14,365 nucleotides of DNA from JAZDLX01 sp964538455 (GTDB lineage: Bacteria; Electryoneota; Electryoneia; Electryoneales; Electryoneaceae), in NCBI GenBank assembly GCA_964538455.1, contig CAZIDZ010000053.1:1-14365 (forward strand), written 5' to 3'. The notes beneath the pieces were generated by a model, which saw nothing but the letters and a program-made list of their open reading frames with translations, was not told where the DNA came from and ran no database searches. Numbering within the stretch: position 1 is the first letter of the stretch; every line of letters begins with the position of its first letter. Positions 6,397 to 12,900 of this stretch are shown piece after piece. A program made the position numbers and the translations under genes.

Positions 6397-8067
6397 TTAC
6401 TTCTTTTTGCCCTTGCCTTTCTCTTTTTCTTCCGCCTTTTCCGCGGCGGGGGGGATCAGCGGCAGGGCGACAGTAAAGGTCGTACCCTCTCCGACGGTGC
6501 TCTTCACCTCGATTTTTCCGCCGTGCTCCTCGACGACTTTCTTCGCAATGGCGAGGCCGAGGCCTGTTCCCCGCTCCTTGTCAAACGTCGCGAAGGCGCC
6601 GAAAATGGCCTCGAGGCGTTCGGGCGGGATCCCCACTCCCGTGTCGCTGACTTCAACAATCCATTCGGGGCTGCGAGGCGCAACGGTGACCGTCAGCGTT
6701 CCCTTGTTTTCCATCGCGTCGCGCGCGTTGCCGACGAGGTTGAAGAAAACCCGCGTCATCCGGGCGGTGTCCAACGTCGCTTCGAACTCGTGATCGTCGC
6801 AGTTGAACACGACCTTGATCCCCTGCTGTTCATAATCTGGGACGATCGTCGCAATCAACTGGTCGAAGAGCGGGCCGATCGGGGTTGTCTGGAAATCAAG
6901 CTGGGTTTCACCGCGTGAGAAATCGAGCACTTCCTGCGTCATTCCGACCAGCCGGTCGATCTGGTTGGTGATGATCTTCAGGTACTCCTTGCGGTCTTCG
7001 TCCTTGGCGGGCACTTCGAGCAACTGAGCGTACCCGCGGATGATGGTCATCGGGTTCTTGAAGTCATGGATGATTTGTGCGGAGAGGCGTCCGACCGCCG
7101 CCAGCGCCTCGCTGCGGGCCATCTGTTCCGCCGTGCGCGCCTTATCGATCGCGATGCTTGCGTGCACGCCCATCGCCTCGATGAAGGCCATGTCGTCCGC
7201 GTTGAAAAGACCCTCGCGCTTGTTGATCAGTTGGATCACGCCGACGATCTTGAGGTCTCCGTCGCGCATCGGCATTGTCAACATCGCGCGGGTGCGGTGT
7301 CCCGTCTTCCTGTCCACCTCCGGGTTGAACCGTTCGTCTTCGTAGGCGTCGGCGAGATTCAGCGTCTCGCCGCTGCTGGCGACATGTCCGGCGATTCCCT
7401 GTCCCGGTTTCAGACGGATTTCCCGGACGACCCCTTTTTCGATCACACGGCTGATCAACTCGCCGGTCTCCGTGTCCCGCAGATAGATCGTTCCGGTCTC
7501 CGCGTCGGTGTGTTTCACCGCCTCGCGCAGAATCAGGCTCAGCAGGTTGTCGAGCTCCAGGGTGCTGTTTAGCACCTGGGTGACGGCCTGCAACGATTTA
7601 AGCCTGTCGATATACTTTTCTGCGGCCTGCTTGGTGCGGATCAGGTCACGGATCAGTTCGGCGTCATGCTGCGAGGAGCGCTGCAGCATGTCGCGCGTGA
7701 GATTGATCAGGAATCTCGGCTCCCGTTCGATGAACCGCTTGAAGGCGTCTTCGGGGAGGATATGCCCCTTGACCTTCTCAATGGCGGTCGCGGTCAAATG
7801 GCGGCGGCGGCGGTCAACGAGGCTTAATTCGCCGAAATAGTCCCCGGGTCCGCGAACGAGGCGCAGCTCCGGCATCCGCTCGCTTTCGAGAGAGGAGTGG
7901 TGAACTTCGACGTAGCCCTCGTCGATGAAGTAGATTCCCGCAGGGGATTCTCCGTCACGGTAAACGAGTTCTCCCGCCTGGGCGTTGAACGGCCGCAACA
8001 TGCCTTCCATCTCGATCACCCTGACGCTCTCGAGTCCGGCAAACAGGCCATACTTGGTTTCAATCAT
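6397..8067 (-). CDS. Cytosolic CNB-GAF sensor histidine kinase
   Basis: Two-component kinase, 556 aa with no membrane segment, so it senses something in the cytoplasm. Domains in order: a cyclic-nucleotide-binding-type domain (about 10-125, with GELVYRDGE and GDYFGELSLVD), a linker helix, a GAF domain (about 165-310, with GQGIAGHVASSGE and VIQLINKREG), HisKA with the phospho-acceptor at H334 (IIHDFKNP), and HATPase_c with N-box FNLVGNARDAM, G1 DTGVGIP (475-481) and G2 GTGLGLAIA (500-508). All catalytic boxes are intact. The tail is lysine- and glutamate-rich. I start at the ATG at 8067, which has GGAGAGG just upstream; the frame is also open to a TTG at 8094. No response regulator is adjacent, so it is an orphan here. 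The ligand is unknown. Confidence 0.93.
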   Translation of the reverse strand: MIETKYGLFAGLESVRVIEMEGMLRPFNAQAGELVYRDGESPAGIYFIDEGYVEVHHSSLESERMPELRLVRGPGDYFGELSLVDRRRRHLTATAIEKVKGHILPEDAFKRFIEREPRFLINLTRDMLQRSSQHDAELIRDLIRTKQAAEKYIDRLKSLQAVTQVLNSTLELDNLLSLILREAVKHTDAETGTIYLRDTETGELISRVIEKGVVREIRLKPGQGIAGHVASSGETLNLADAYEDERFNPEVDRKTGHRTRAMLTMPMRDGDLKIVGVIQLINKREGLFNADDMAFIEAMGVHASIAIDKARTAEQMARSEALAAVGRLSAQIIHDFKNPMTIIRGYAQLLEVPAKDEDRKEYLKIITNQIDRLVGMTQEVLDFSRGETQLDFQTTPIGPLFDQLIATIVPDYEQQGIKVVFNCDDHEFEATLDTARMTRVFFNLVGNARDAMENKGTLTVTVAPRSPEWIVEVSDTGVGIPPERLEAIFGAFATFDKERGTGLGLAIAKKVVEEHGGKIEVKSTVGEGTTFTVALPLIPPAAEKAEEKEKGKGKKK

Positions 8068-8164
8068 CGTCCTCTCCACGCTCAGCGAAGCCAATTCCGG
8101 GAAAAATCACGTAATCGTGAGCATACCCTTCGCGTTTTTCGGGTATGAATATCAGTTTTATCAT
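8060..8164 (-). CDS. Possible 34-aa leader ORF overlapping the kinase start
   Basis: An ATG at 8164 with GGGAG about 7 bases upstream opens a 34-codon frame beginning MIKLIFIPEKREGY. Its TGA lies three codons inside the kinase gene, giving an 8-base overlap that could couple translation. Two small hairpins fall within it. I do not recognise the peptide. A promoter-like -10 overlaps its start codon, and the two readings are mutually exclusive, so this is a weak call. Confidence 0.2.
   Translation of the reverse strand: MIKLIFIPEKREGYAHDYVIFPGIGFAERGEDDD
8107..8147. promoter_or_regulatory. Tandem hairpins in the kinase 5' leader
   Basis: TCACG/CGTGA (8107-8111 and 8116-8120, 4-nt loop) is followed one base later by CATACCC/GGGTATG (8122-8128 and 8141-8147, 12-nt loop). 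Both stems are perfect. They lie 40-80 bases upstream of the kinase ATG, on the transcript if the promoter is upstream. A role in leader control is inference. Confidence 0.4.
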
Positions 8165-8192
8165 TATGCGCTCCCGCCCTTTGCGGAAGCAA
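8163..8192 (-). promoter_or_regulatory. Possible promoter for the histidine kinase
   Basis: On the minus strand, TTGCTT (8192-8187) and CATAAT (8168-8163) are 18 bases apart, with partial matches to sigma70 consensus (4/6 and 5/6). Transcription would start near 8155, leaving the tandem hairpins in the leader. Confidence 0.3.
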
Positions 8193-8238
8193 CGGTCAAT
8201 TGAACGATACGGAACTATCGAGGGACAAGAGGAGAGCT

Positions 8239-8263
8239 GAATCACACCGGAACGGTCTGATTC
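8239..8263. promoter_or_regulatory. Operator-like 25-bp dyad
   Basis: GAATCA (8239-8244), c, ACCG, then loop GAA, then CGGT, c, TGATTC (8258-8263). Ten base pairs are symmetric with one C/C mismatch. There is no T-run on either side, so a protein-binding operator for the kinase promoter is at least as likely as a terminator. Confidence 0.4.
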
Positions 8264-8487
8264 CTACGCGCAAATTCCTTCATCTGAGGATCCCAGCCGT
8301 TTCAGGGAATTCTATTATTCGATTGTTTTATGGAAGCTTGCGAGACCAACAGTATGGCCGTACTTGATTTGACCCACTGGACTTTTCCTCGGCAGCGGCA
8401 GCTACGTCGAGAATCCAGCATTGGAATCAACGAACACGACCGTGAAAATAGCTTTCATTATCCGCTCTTTCTCAATTGTGTTGTATT

Positions 8488-8504
8488 ACGGACACCGTGT
8501 CCGT
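8488..8504. repeat. Odd-centred palindrome ACGGACAC-C-GTGTCCGT
   Basis: Perfect 8-bp arms with one central base, starting 9 bases past the stop of the secreted-protein gene on the minus strand. It resembles in style the GTGAC-A-GTCAC elements at other gene ends in this window. There is no following T-run. Confidence 0.55.
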
Positions 8505-8512
8505 GTGTGTAT

Positions 8513-9050
8513 TCATCGGATTAACACGACCTTCCTTGTTTGCGACGGATTTCCATTCCAACGGAGGAAATAGACGCCTGAGGCGACGCCGGTTGCGTTC
8601 CACGTGATCCTGTGCGTTCCCGCGCGCGCCGGAACGGCGATACGCTCGACCAATCGCCCTTGGAGGTCATAGACCGTGACCGTTGTTGCTCGTGCTTCCG
8701 GCAAATGGACCTGTACCTGGAGCGCCGAGTTGAATGGATTGGGGTAGGGCGTGCCGATGGAGTATCGCCCCGGGTTGGCATTCGACGGCGGTTCCACGCT
8801 AGTAGCAGGAGTCTCTTCCAGGATCAGGATGCGGTTTCGATCGAGCTCGCTGCCAATGGAGAGGTTGGCCAGGCCGTCTCCATCCGGATCGTCCTGGTAG
8901 ATGTCGCACGATGCGGCCGTGGAATGTGTCCAGGCGCTGGAGATGATCCCGGCGTTGCCGTCCGGCAGGAATGAGACTACCGAGTATCCGAGATAATAAC
9001 TTGGAGCTATAGTATCGGGTCTTTCTTCCTCCGGATCGAACCATGGTGAG
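8513..9050 (-). CDS. C-terminal part of secreted FG-GAP/VCBS-like protein, with sorting tail
   Basis: The reading frame emerges from the assembly gap as SPWFDPEEE and ends at a TGA at 8513-8515. It carries a calcium-loop-like DPDGDGLANL and a linker. The tail then reads GTPYPNPFNS, a beta-rich stretch, VYDLQGRLV and GVYFLRWNG, ending KVVLIR. This is the C-terminal FlgD-Ig/T9SS type-A-like sorting domain common in secreted proteins of FCB-group bacteria, so the protein is probably exported and held at or beyond the outer membrane. It is the 3' part of the gene that starts at 10223; both pieces flank the run of N. Function of the whole protein is unknown. Confidence 0.85.
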
Positions 9051-9150
9051 NNNNNNNNNNNNNNNNNNNNNNNNNNNNNNNNNNNNNNNNNNNNNNNNNN
9101 NNNNNNNNNNNNNNNNNNNNNNNNNNNNNNNNNNNNNNNNNNNNNNNNNN
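9051..9150. other. Assembly gap, 100 N
   Basis: Exactly 100 N, the usual placeholder for a gap of unknown size. The frames on the two sides do not match across 100 bases. If one gene runs through, the true missing length must be a multiple of three. Confidence 0.97.
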
Positions 9151-9758
9151 AGGTACCGGCACTCGTTGTGGAAGGGTCCCGGTATCCAACCCCAACCGCG
9201 GTCGAGCGCAATCTCCTTTTCACCGTCATGATCGAAATCGCCGAGTGCTGCGGTGTAGCTGATGTCTCCATGCTTGCCTTGGAACGTTGCGAAAGACATG
9301 AGGGTGTTGGTGGTGTAATATTGCCATCCGTCGTAATAGTCGATCACCTCTGCGAATTCATCGATTGAAACTTCAAGCGTGGCGCCGAGCGGTCCATCAT
9401 TGTCCAGGCTGTTTCCAACGCTGAGGACATCGGGGATGCCGTTGTCGTTGTAATCGGTGACCGTTGTGAAAAGCGTGTAATTCGTACTGAGTTGGGCTGC
9501 CCGGTACATCTCCACTTCCCGCTCGCCGACCCATTTGTAAATCCAGCCAACCCCGCCGCTGAAGAAATAGACTTCGATATACCCGTCCTGGTCAAAATCG
9601 GCGGCGGTCAGGTTCCGAAAACCGACTCCCCGGTCAGAAGTCTCCCTGTCCTTCGGGGTGTACAGCGTGTCCTCCGGTTCCCAGATGTCGCCGTAAACAT
9701 TCTCGTAGACGTATAGGACACCCACGCTGTCCCAACTGTCCTCTTTCCAGGGATAGAG
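9151..9758 (-). pseudogene. Middle part of the secreted FG-GAP/VCBS-like protein
   Basis: Open from directly after an in-frame TAG (9761-9759) into the assembly gap. It contains repeated acidic loops typical of FG-GAP/VCBS or dockerin-like calcium sites: DFDQDGYIEVY, DYNDNGIPDVL and DFDHDGEKEIAL, spaced about 60-75 residues apart, as expected for beta-propeller blades. It is in the same frame as the N-terminal piece. The first possible start is a GTG at 9725 with no Shine-Dalgarno, and the translation before it (LYPWKEDSWDS) is already protein-like. I therefore read it as a continuation of the upstream ORF and not a separate gene. I class it as broken because of the stop, but a base-call error would restore it. 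Confidence 0.75.
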
Positions 9759-10223
9759 CTACTCAAGCCGTCCATCACCGTCCACATCGATGCGGCAGGT
9801 CTGCATTTCCAGAGTGGCGTAGGGATGCTCAGCCCTGATGGAGTCCATCATCTGGAACTGAATCGGATTAGGGGATTCGAGAAAGCCGTTTTTGCCTGGC
9901 ACATAGTTTGTCATGAATCCATTTGGAGCATCGTGGCCGCTTACTCTCTTGATCGCATGTTGCCGTTCCGCATGATTTCGAGTGGATGGAATCGAGATCC
10001 TGCTGGACATGTGTCGTTGAGCGAAGTCTGAAGGGAGGACTATGCTCTGACCGGACTTGGGCGGGACTTTCGCACGCTCGTCGTGATATGCAATCCGGTC
10101 AAGGAGTTTGTCGCTGTCGAAGGGGACTGTATTCGTGTTAGACGGCCGTTCTCGAGCGTTATTTGCCGGAATGGCCAGCAATATCAGGAATGCGGTAAAG
10201 AATGCTTTAGAAGTACTATTCAT
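9759..10223 (-). pseudogene. N-terminal part of the secreted FG-GAP/VCBS-like protein, ended by amber codon
   Basis: 154 codons starting at ATG 10223, with AGGTG about 7 bases upstream. Residues 1-23 form a signal peptide: basic start (MNSTSK), hydrophobic core (AFFTAFLILLAI), then a polar region with a likely cleavage near PANNA. The rest is a low-complexity pro-region. The frame ends VDGDGRLE-TAG, in the middle of an acidic loop of the type repeated downstream. The same frame continues for another 600 bases after the TAG with convincing protein sequence. Base composition is AT-richer than the neighbouring metabolic genes. Alternatives are a true nonsense mutation, a sequencing error, or readthrough; no other TAG-interrupted gene in the window supports code reassignment. 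Confidence 0.75.
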
Positions 10224-10404
10224 TGGATCACCTGTAGTTGTACCAATTACAGCTCGGTGATCAAGAATTCAGACGGAAACCTCTCGCTTCAATAAACAAT
10301 ATGATATGAACTGTATTTGTGCAGTAATTTGGGCACAAGAACCGGACATCCTATCCGGAAGAAACGACAATATTGTGCAGAAGTGCGTGAGGGGAGTCGA
10401 ACTT
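10224..10404. other. Leader region of the secreted-protein gene
   Basis: 181 AT-rich bases with two direct copies of TTGTGCAG (10317-10324 and 10373-10380), and a weak hairpin CCGGA/TCCGG (10342-10346 and 10354-10358). A promoter for the gene starting at 10223 is expected here; several AT-rich -10 candidates exist but none stands out. Confidence 0.35.
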
Positions 10405-10650
10405 CTATCGTGTAACGTGTTGTAAACTCTTCCTAAGACATTCCGGACAGAGGCAGGGGGCGTCGGGGGTAGAGGGCACCTTTGCGACACGGGGAAATTC
10501 GAAACACCAGCAGGTTTCTTTTCCCGCCGCGATGTCGCAGATGAACGCCGCGCCGCATTCCGGGCAGATGCGCATACCGGGTGAATCAACCGAGGTTTCT
10601 CTGGATGGTTCGGATGCTGGCGGGGAAAAGGGTGAAGAGGTCGAACTCAT
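10405..10650 (-). CDS. Cysteine-rich CWC family small protein
   Basis: 81 aa. After a polar 25-residue lead there are eight cysteines in the Cys_rich_CWC pattern: CPECGAAF (C29, C32), C38, CWC (C47, C49), then CLCPECL (C66, C68, C71). The family is short and widely distributed; its role is not established, and metal binding is likely from the paired cysteines (inference). Start ATG at 10650 with GGAGAG five bases upstream. It lies 26 bases after the one-TM small gene on the same strand, so the two are probably co-transcribed. Confidence 0.82.
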   Translation of the reverse strand: MSSTSSPFSPPASEPSRETSVDSPGMRICPECGAAFICDIAAGKETCWCFEFPRVAKVPSTPDAPCLCPECLRKSLQHVTR

Positions 10651-10676
10651 CGGTACTCTCCGTCTGGAATGGTGAA

Positions 10677-10886
10677 TCAGGACTTCTCGCCGTCATCCTG
10701 TTCCGGGGCGTCATGGTAGTGTGCGTCGACGATATCATCGGGATCGTAGGGTACCTGCCGCTCCTTCGGTTGACCCTTCACGGCTGCTTTGTCCTCTTTG
10801 GATTTGCCGCTCCCTGATGCCCACTTGAACAGCGCGCGCGATCCGAAATAGAACACCAATATCCAGAATAGGAGCTTGATCAGCAT
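10677..10886 (-). CDS. Small single-pass membrane protein, hypothetical
   Basis: 69 aa. Residues 2-20 are a hydrophobic segment (LIKLLFWILVFYFGSRALF), followed by a Lys/Gly/Ser-rich stretch and an acidic tail with YDPDDIVDAHYHD (47-59). The form recalls small DUF-type inner-membrane proteins with a cytoplasmic acidic tail; I do not recognise the family. Start ATG at 10886 with GGGAG about 8 bases upstream. Likely in an operon with the CWC protein. Confidence 0.65.
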   Translation of the reverse strand: MLIKLLFWILVFYFGSRALFKWASGSGKSKEDKAAVKGQPKERQVPYDPDDIVDAHYHDAPEQDDGEKS

Positions 10887-10983
10887 CGCCGGATCTCCCT
10901 AAGGCGCCTTTCAGCGCGGTCCCTTTAAGGATGCAACGGAAAAGCGGCGGGCGCAAGCTTTCGGACGTTGTCGGACTCGGGCT

Positions 10984-11628
10984 TCATTCGCCCGTGGCGG
11001 GATTGTAGAAGGTGGTTCCATCCGGGGCGTCGAGAATCCGCTGGTACAGGTCTTCGAACTGGTTGGGGCTGCGGACGAAATCGATCTCGGTGCTGTTGAC
11101 GACGAGCAGCGGGCTGGCGTCGTAGCGGAAAAAGAAATGGTTGTACGCCTCGACGAGGGCTTCGATGTACTCCGGGTTCATGTCTCGTTCGTAATCCCGG
11201 TTGCGTAGACGGATGTTGCGCATCAGGCGTTGCGGGCTCGACTGCAGATAGACCACCAGATCGGGCACGGCGATGTCTTTTTCGAGCACGTTGATCAGTG
11301 TGTCGTAGAGGACATGCTCGCGTTCGTCGAGGGTAATGCTGGCGAAGATCCGGTTCTTTGCGAAATGGTAATCGCTGATCACGTGTTGTTGAAACAGGTC
11401 GCGTTGAGTGATTTCCTCGGTTTGTTGGCGGTAGCGGGAGAGCAGGAAGAAAAGTTCTGTCTGGAACGCGTAGCGCGCGGGATCCTTGTAGAAATCCACG
11501 AGAAAGGGGTTGAGATCGTGCTGTTCAAGGACAAGCCTGGCGTCGAGACGTTCGGCGAGCCGCTCCGCCAGTGTGGTCTTGCCGGCGCCGATAACGCCTT
11601 CGATGACGATGTAGGGCCGGTCACTCAA
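10984..11628 (-). CDS. Deoxynucleoside kinase (deoxyadenosine/deoxyguanosine kinase type)
   Basis: Phosphorylates a deoxynucleoside to its monophosphate in the salvage pathway. 214 aa, normal for bacterial dNKs. It has the P-loop GVIGAGKT (11-18), LVLEQHDLNPFL, the helix FQTELFFLLSRYRQQ, the SDYHFAKNRIFA active-site segment (about 89-100), DLVVYLQSSP, and the arginine-rich lid RNIRLRNRDYERDM. The start is TTG at 11628 with GGAGAT 8 bases upstream; the TGA of an overlapping upstream frame is formed by the same TTGA. Which deoxynucleoside is used cannot be decided. folB-folK-dNK order is a known neighbourhood in FCB-type genomes, from general knowledge. Confidence 0.92.
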   Translation of the reverse strand: MSDRPYIVIEGVIGAGKTTLAERLAERLDARLVLEQHDLNPFLVDFYKDPARYAFQTELFFLLSRYRQQTEEITQRDLFQQHVISDYHFAKNRIFASITLDEREHVLYDTLINVLEKDIAVPDLVVYLQSSPQRLMRNIRLRNRDYERDMNPEYIEALVEAYNHFFFRYDASPLLVVNSTEIDFVRSPNQFEDLYQRILDAPDGTTFYNPATGE

Positions 11629-11881
11629 CGGTGGATCTCCGCCTGCTGGTCTGTTTCACGTTCCGGTCGTGGGGAACTTACGCTCATCGCGAGGGGTCCC
11701 GCCACGAAACGCTCCTTAAGTCTGCGCTTGAAAGTGCTCTCGGTGATCCACGGCCAGCGTGTGTTTTCGTTACTGCAGGGTTCATCGCCTTCCAGAATCC
11801 GTTGAAACCGTGGAAAGTCATGCTATCCGTAACGATGGCATCGATACCGCGGGTGTTCGAACGCCGCCGATGCAACGATCC
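11629..11881 (-). other. Intergenic region between folK and the deoxynucleoside kinase
   Basis: 253 bases inside an otherwise tight minus-strand cluster. A 65-codon open frame (11822-11625) reads protein-like (for example NENTRWPWITESTFKRRLKERF) and ends in the TGA of the TTGA that also forms the kinase start. It has no early ATG or Shine-Dalgarno. It may be a decayed or leaderless small gene, or chance. No RNA structure or promoter stands out. Confidence 0.3.
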
Positions 11882-12397
11882 TCAAATACGCTCATCCAGA
11901 GGGGATACGGTGTCACGGTCCGTCCGGCCTTCGAGGGTCTCCCGCACGGTTTTGCGCCACCCCGGTGGAACCAGGTTGGGCGCGAGATCGGCCAGTGGGG
12001 CGAGCACGAAGGTCCTCTGTTCCAAACGAGGATGGGGAACACTCAAGTCAGGCTCCAGGATGCTGTGTGGCCCGACAACCAAAAGGTCGATATCCAGCGT
12101 CCGCGGGCCCCAGCGCCGTTCGCCGCTCCTGTCACGGTGCCGTTCTCGCTCAAGGGTCAACGCCAGGTTCAGCAACTCCCGCGGTGATCCCTGCCATTGT
12201 ATTTCCGCAACCATGTTGAGAAAATCAGGCTGGTTGGGCTCGCCCCAGGGGACGGTTTGGTAGAGACGGCTGGTGCGCACGGGACGGCCTGTCACCTCGG
12301 CGAGCCTCGCCAGGACGTGCCTGAACGCCTCGCGGACGTCGCCCAGGTTGCCCCCGAGAGCGAGGTAGGCTGTGTTTTCTGAAATGGGCGCAGGCAT
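11882..12397 (-). CDS. folK: 6-hydroxymethyl-7,8-dihydropterin pyrophosphokinase (HPPK)
   Basis: Transfers pyrophosphate from ATP to 6-hydroxymethyl-dihydropterin, the step before dihydropteroate synthase in folate synthesis. 171 aa. It has YLALGGNLGD (11-20), SRLYQTVPWG (43-52), QPDFLNMV, RWGPRTLDIDLLVVG (95-109) with the two metal-binding aspartates at 102 and 104, and PHPRLEQRTFVLAPL (121-135). Starts at ATG 12397, 12 bases after the folB stop. There is no strong Shine-Dalgarno, so translation is likely coupled to folB. Confidence 0.95.
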   Translation of the reverse strand: MPAPISENTAYLALGGNLGDVREAFRHVLARLAEVTGRPVRTSRLYQTVPWGEPNQPDFLNMVAEIQWQGSPRELLNLALTLERERHRDRSGERRWGPRTLDIDLLVVGPHSILEPDLSVPHPRLEQRTFVLAPLADLAPNLVPPGWRKTVRETLEGRTDRDTVSPLDERI

Positions 12398-12409
12398 CGG
12401 CGGATCGCG

Positions 12410-12799
12410 CTAGCGGCGCAGGATTTCGACTTCGTACCCCGCCGTCGGACCGGGGAGGGGGACACGATCCTTGTGGAATTTTACGCGCACCGCCTCGATG
12501 GGAAACCGTTCCAGCAGGGCTTCCGCGATGTCCTCGGCAATCGCTTCGAGCAGATTCCGCGGCGGTCCCTGGACGATCTCCTTGACGGTTTTGTACACTT
12601 CCGCGACGTCTGCGGTGGTTGCCAGATTGTCGGAAGCCGCGGCGGGGCGGGTGTCCAGGTAGAGCTCGACGCTGACGCTGAACAGCGCGCCGAGTTCCCG
12701 TTCGGCGGGAGAACAGCCGTGGCGCGCGGTAAACACCATGTCGTAGACACGGATTGTGTCCAGTCCTTCCAAATCGTTCGTTTTGACAGTACTCGCCAT
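12410..12799 (-). CDS. folB: Dihydroneopterin aldolase
   Basis: Converts 7,8-dihydroneopterin to 6-hydroxymethyl-dihydropterin and glycolaldehyde, the substrate step for FolK next door. 129 aa, typical. It has ARHGCSPAERELG (25-37) with the active-site glutamate, the DNLATTADVAEVY segment (57-69), LLEAIAEDIAEALL (83-96) and VKFHKDRVP (106-114) with the conserved lysine at 110. Starts at ATG 12799 with GGGGTGAT a few bases upstream. First gene of the folB-folK-dNK group. Confidence 0.94.
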   Translation of the reverse strand: MASTVKTNDLEGLDTIRVYDMVFTARHGCSPAERELGALFSVSVELYLDTRPAAASDNLATTADVAEVYKTVKEIVQGPPRNLLEAIAEDIAEALLERFPIEAVRVKFHKDRVPLPGPTAGYEVEILRR

Positions 12800-12877
12800 G
12801 AGGCATCACCCCGTTTCCTGACCGTGAAAATGTACGAAACTCCTCTACGCCGGGCTCGGAGGTCGGCCGTGTTCCGC

Positions 12878-12898
12878 TCCCCGCCAAGATCGCGGGGA
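12878..12898 (-). terminator. Hairpin directly after the RlmI-type gene
   Basis: TCCCCGC (12878-12884) and GCGGGGA (12892-12898) pair perfectly with a 7-nt loop, two bases beyond the stop at 12901. No T-run follows, so termination would need Rho or be partial; some transcription may continue into folB. Confidence 0.4.
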
Positions 12899-12900
12899 CT

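Larger units (their letters stand above)
8068..8512. other. 445-base intergenic region between kinase and secreted-protein gene
   Basis: AT-richer than its surroundings. It holds the kinase leader with two hairpins, a possible promoter, a 25-bp dyad (8239-8263) and an odd-centred palindrome (8488-8504). The stretch 8264-8487 shows nothing I can name: no long ORF with a credible start, no tRNA and no transposon end. Confidence 0.6.

Noticed and set aside
11684..11875. 63-codon minus-strand ORF between folK and the kinase
   Set aside because: In the folK frame just after its stop; composition is unlike a protein and there is no ribosome site. It ends before the kinase start.
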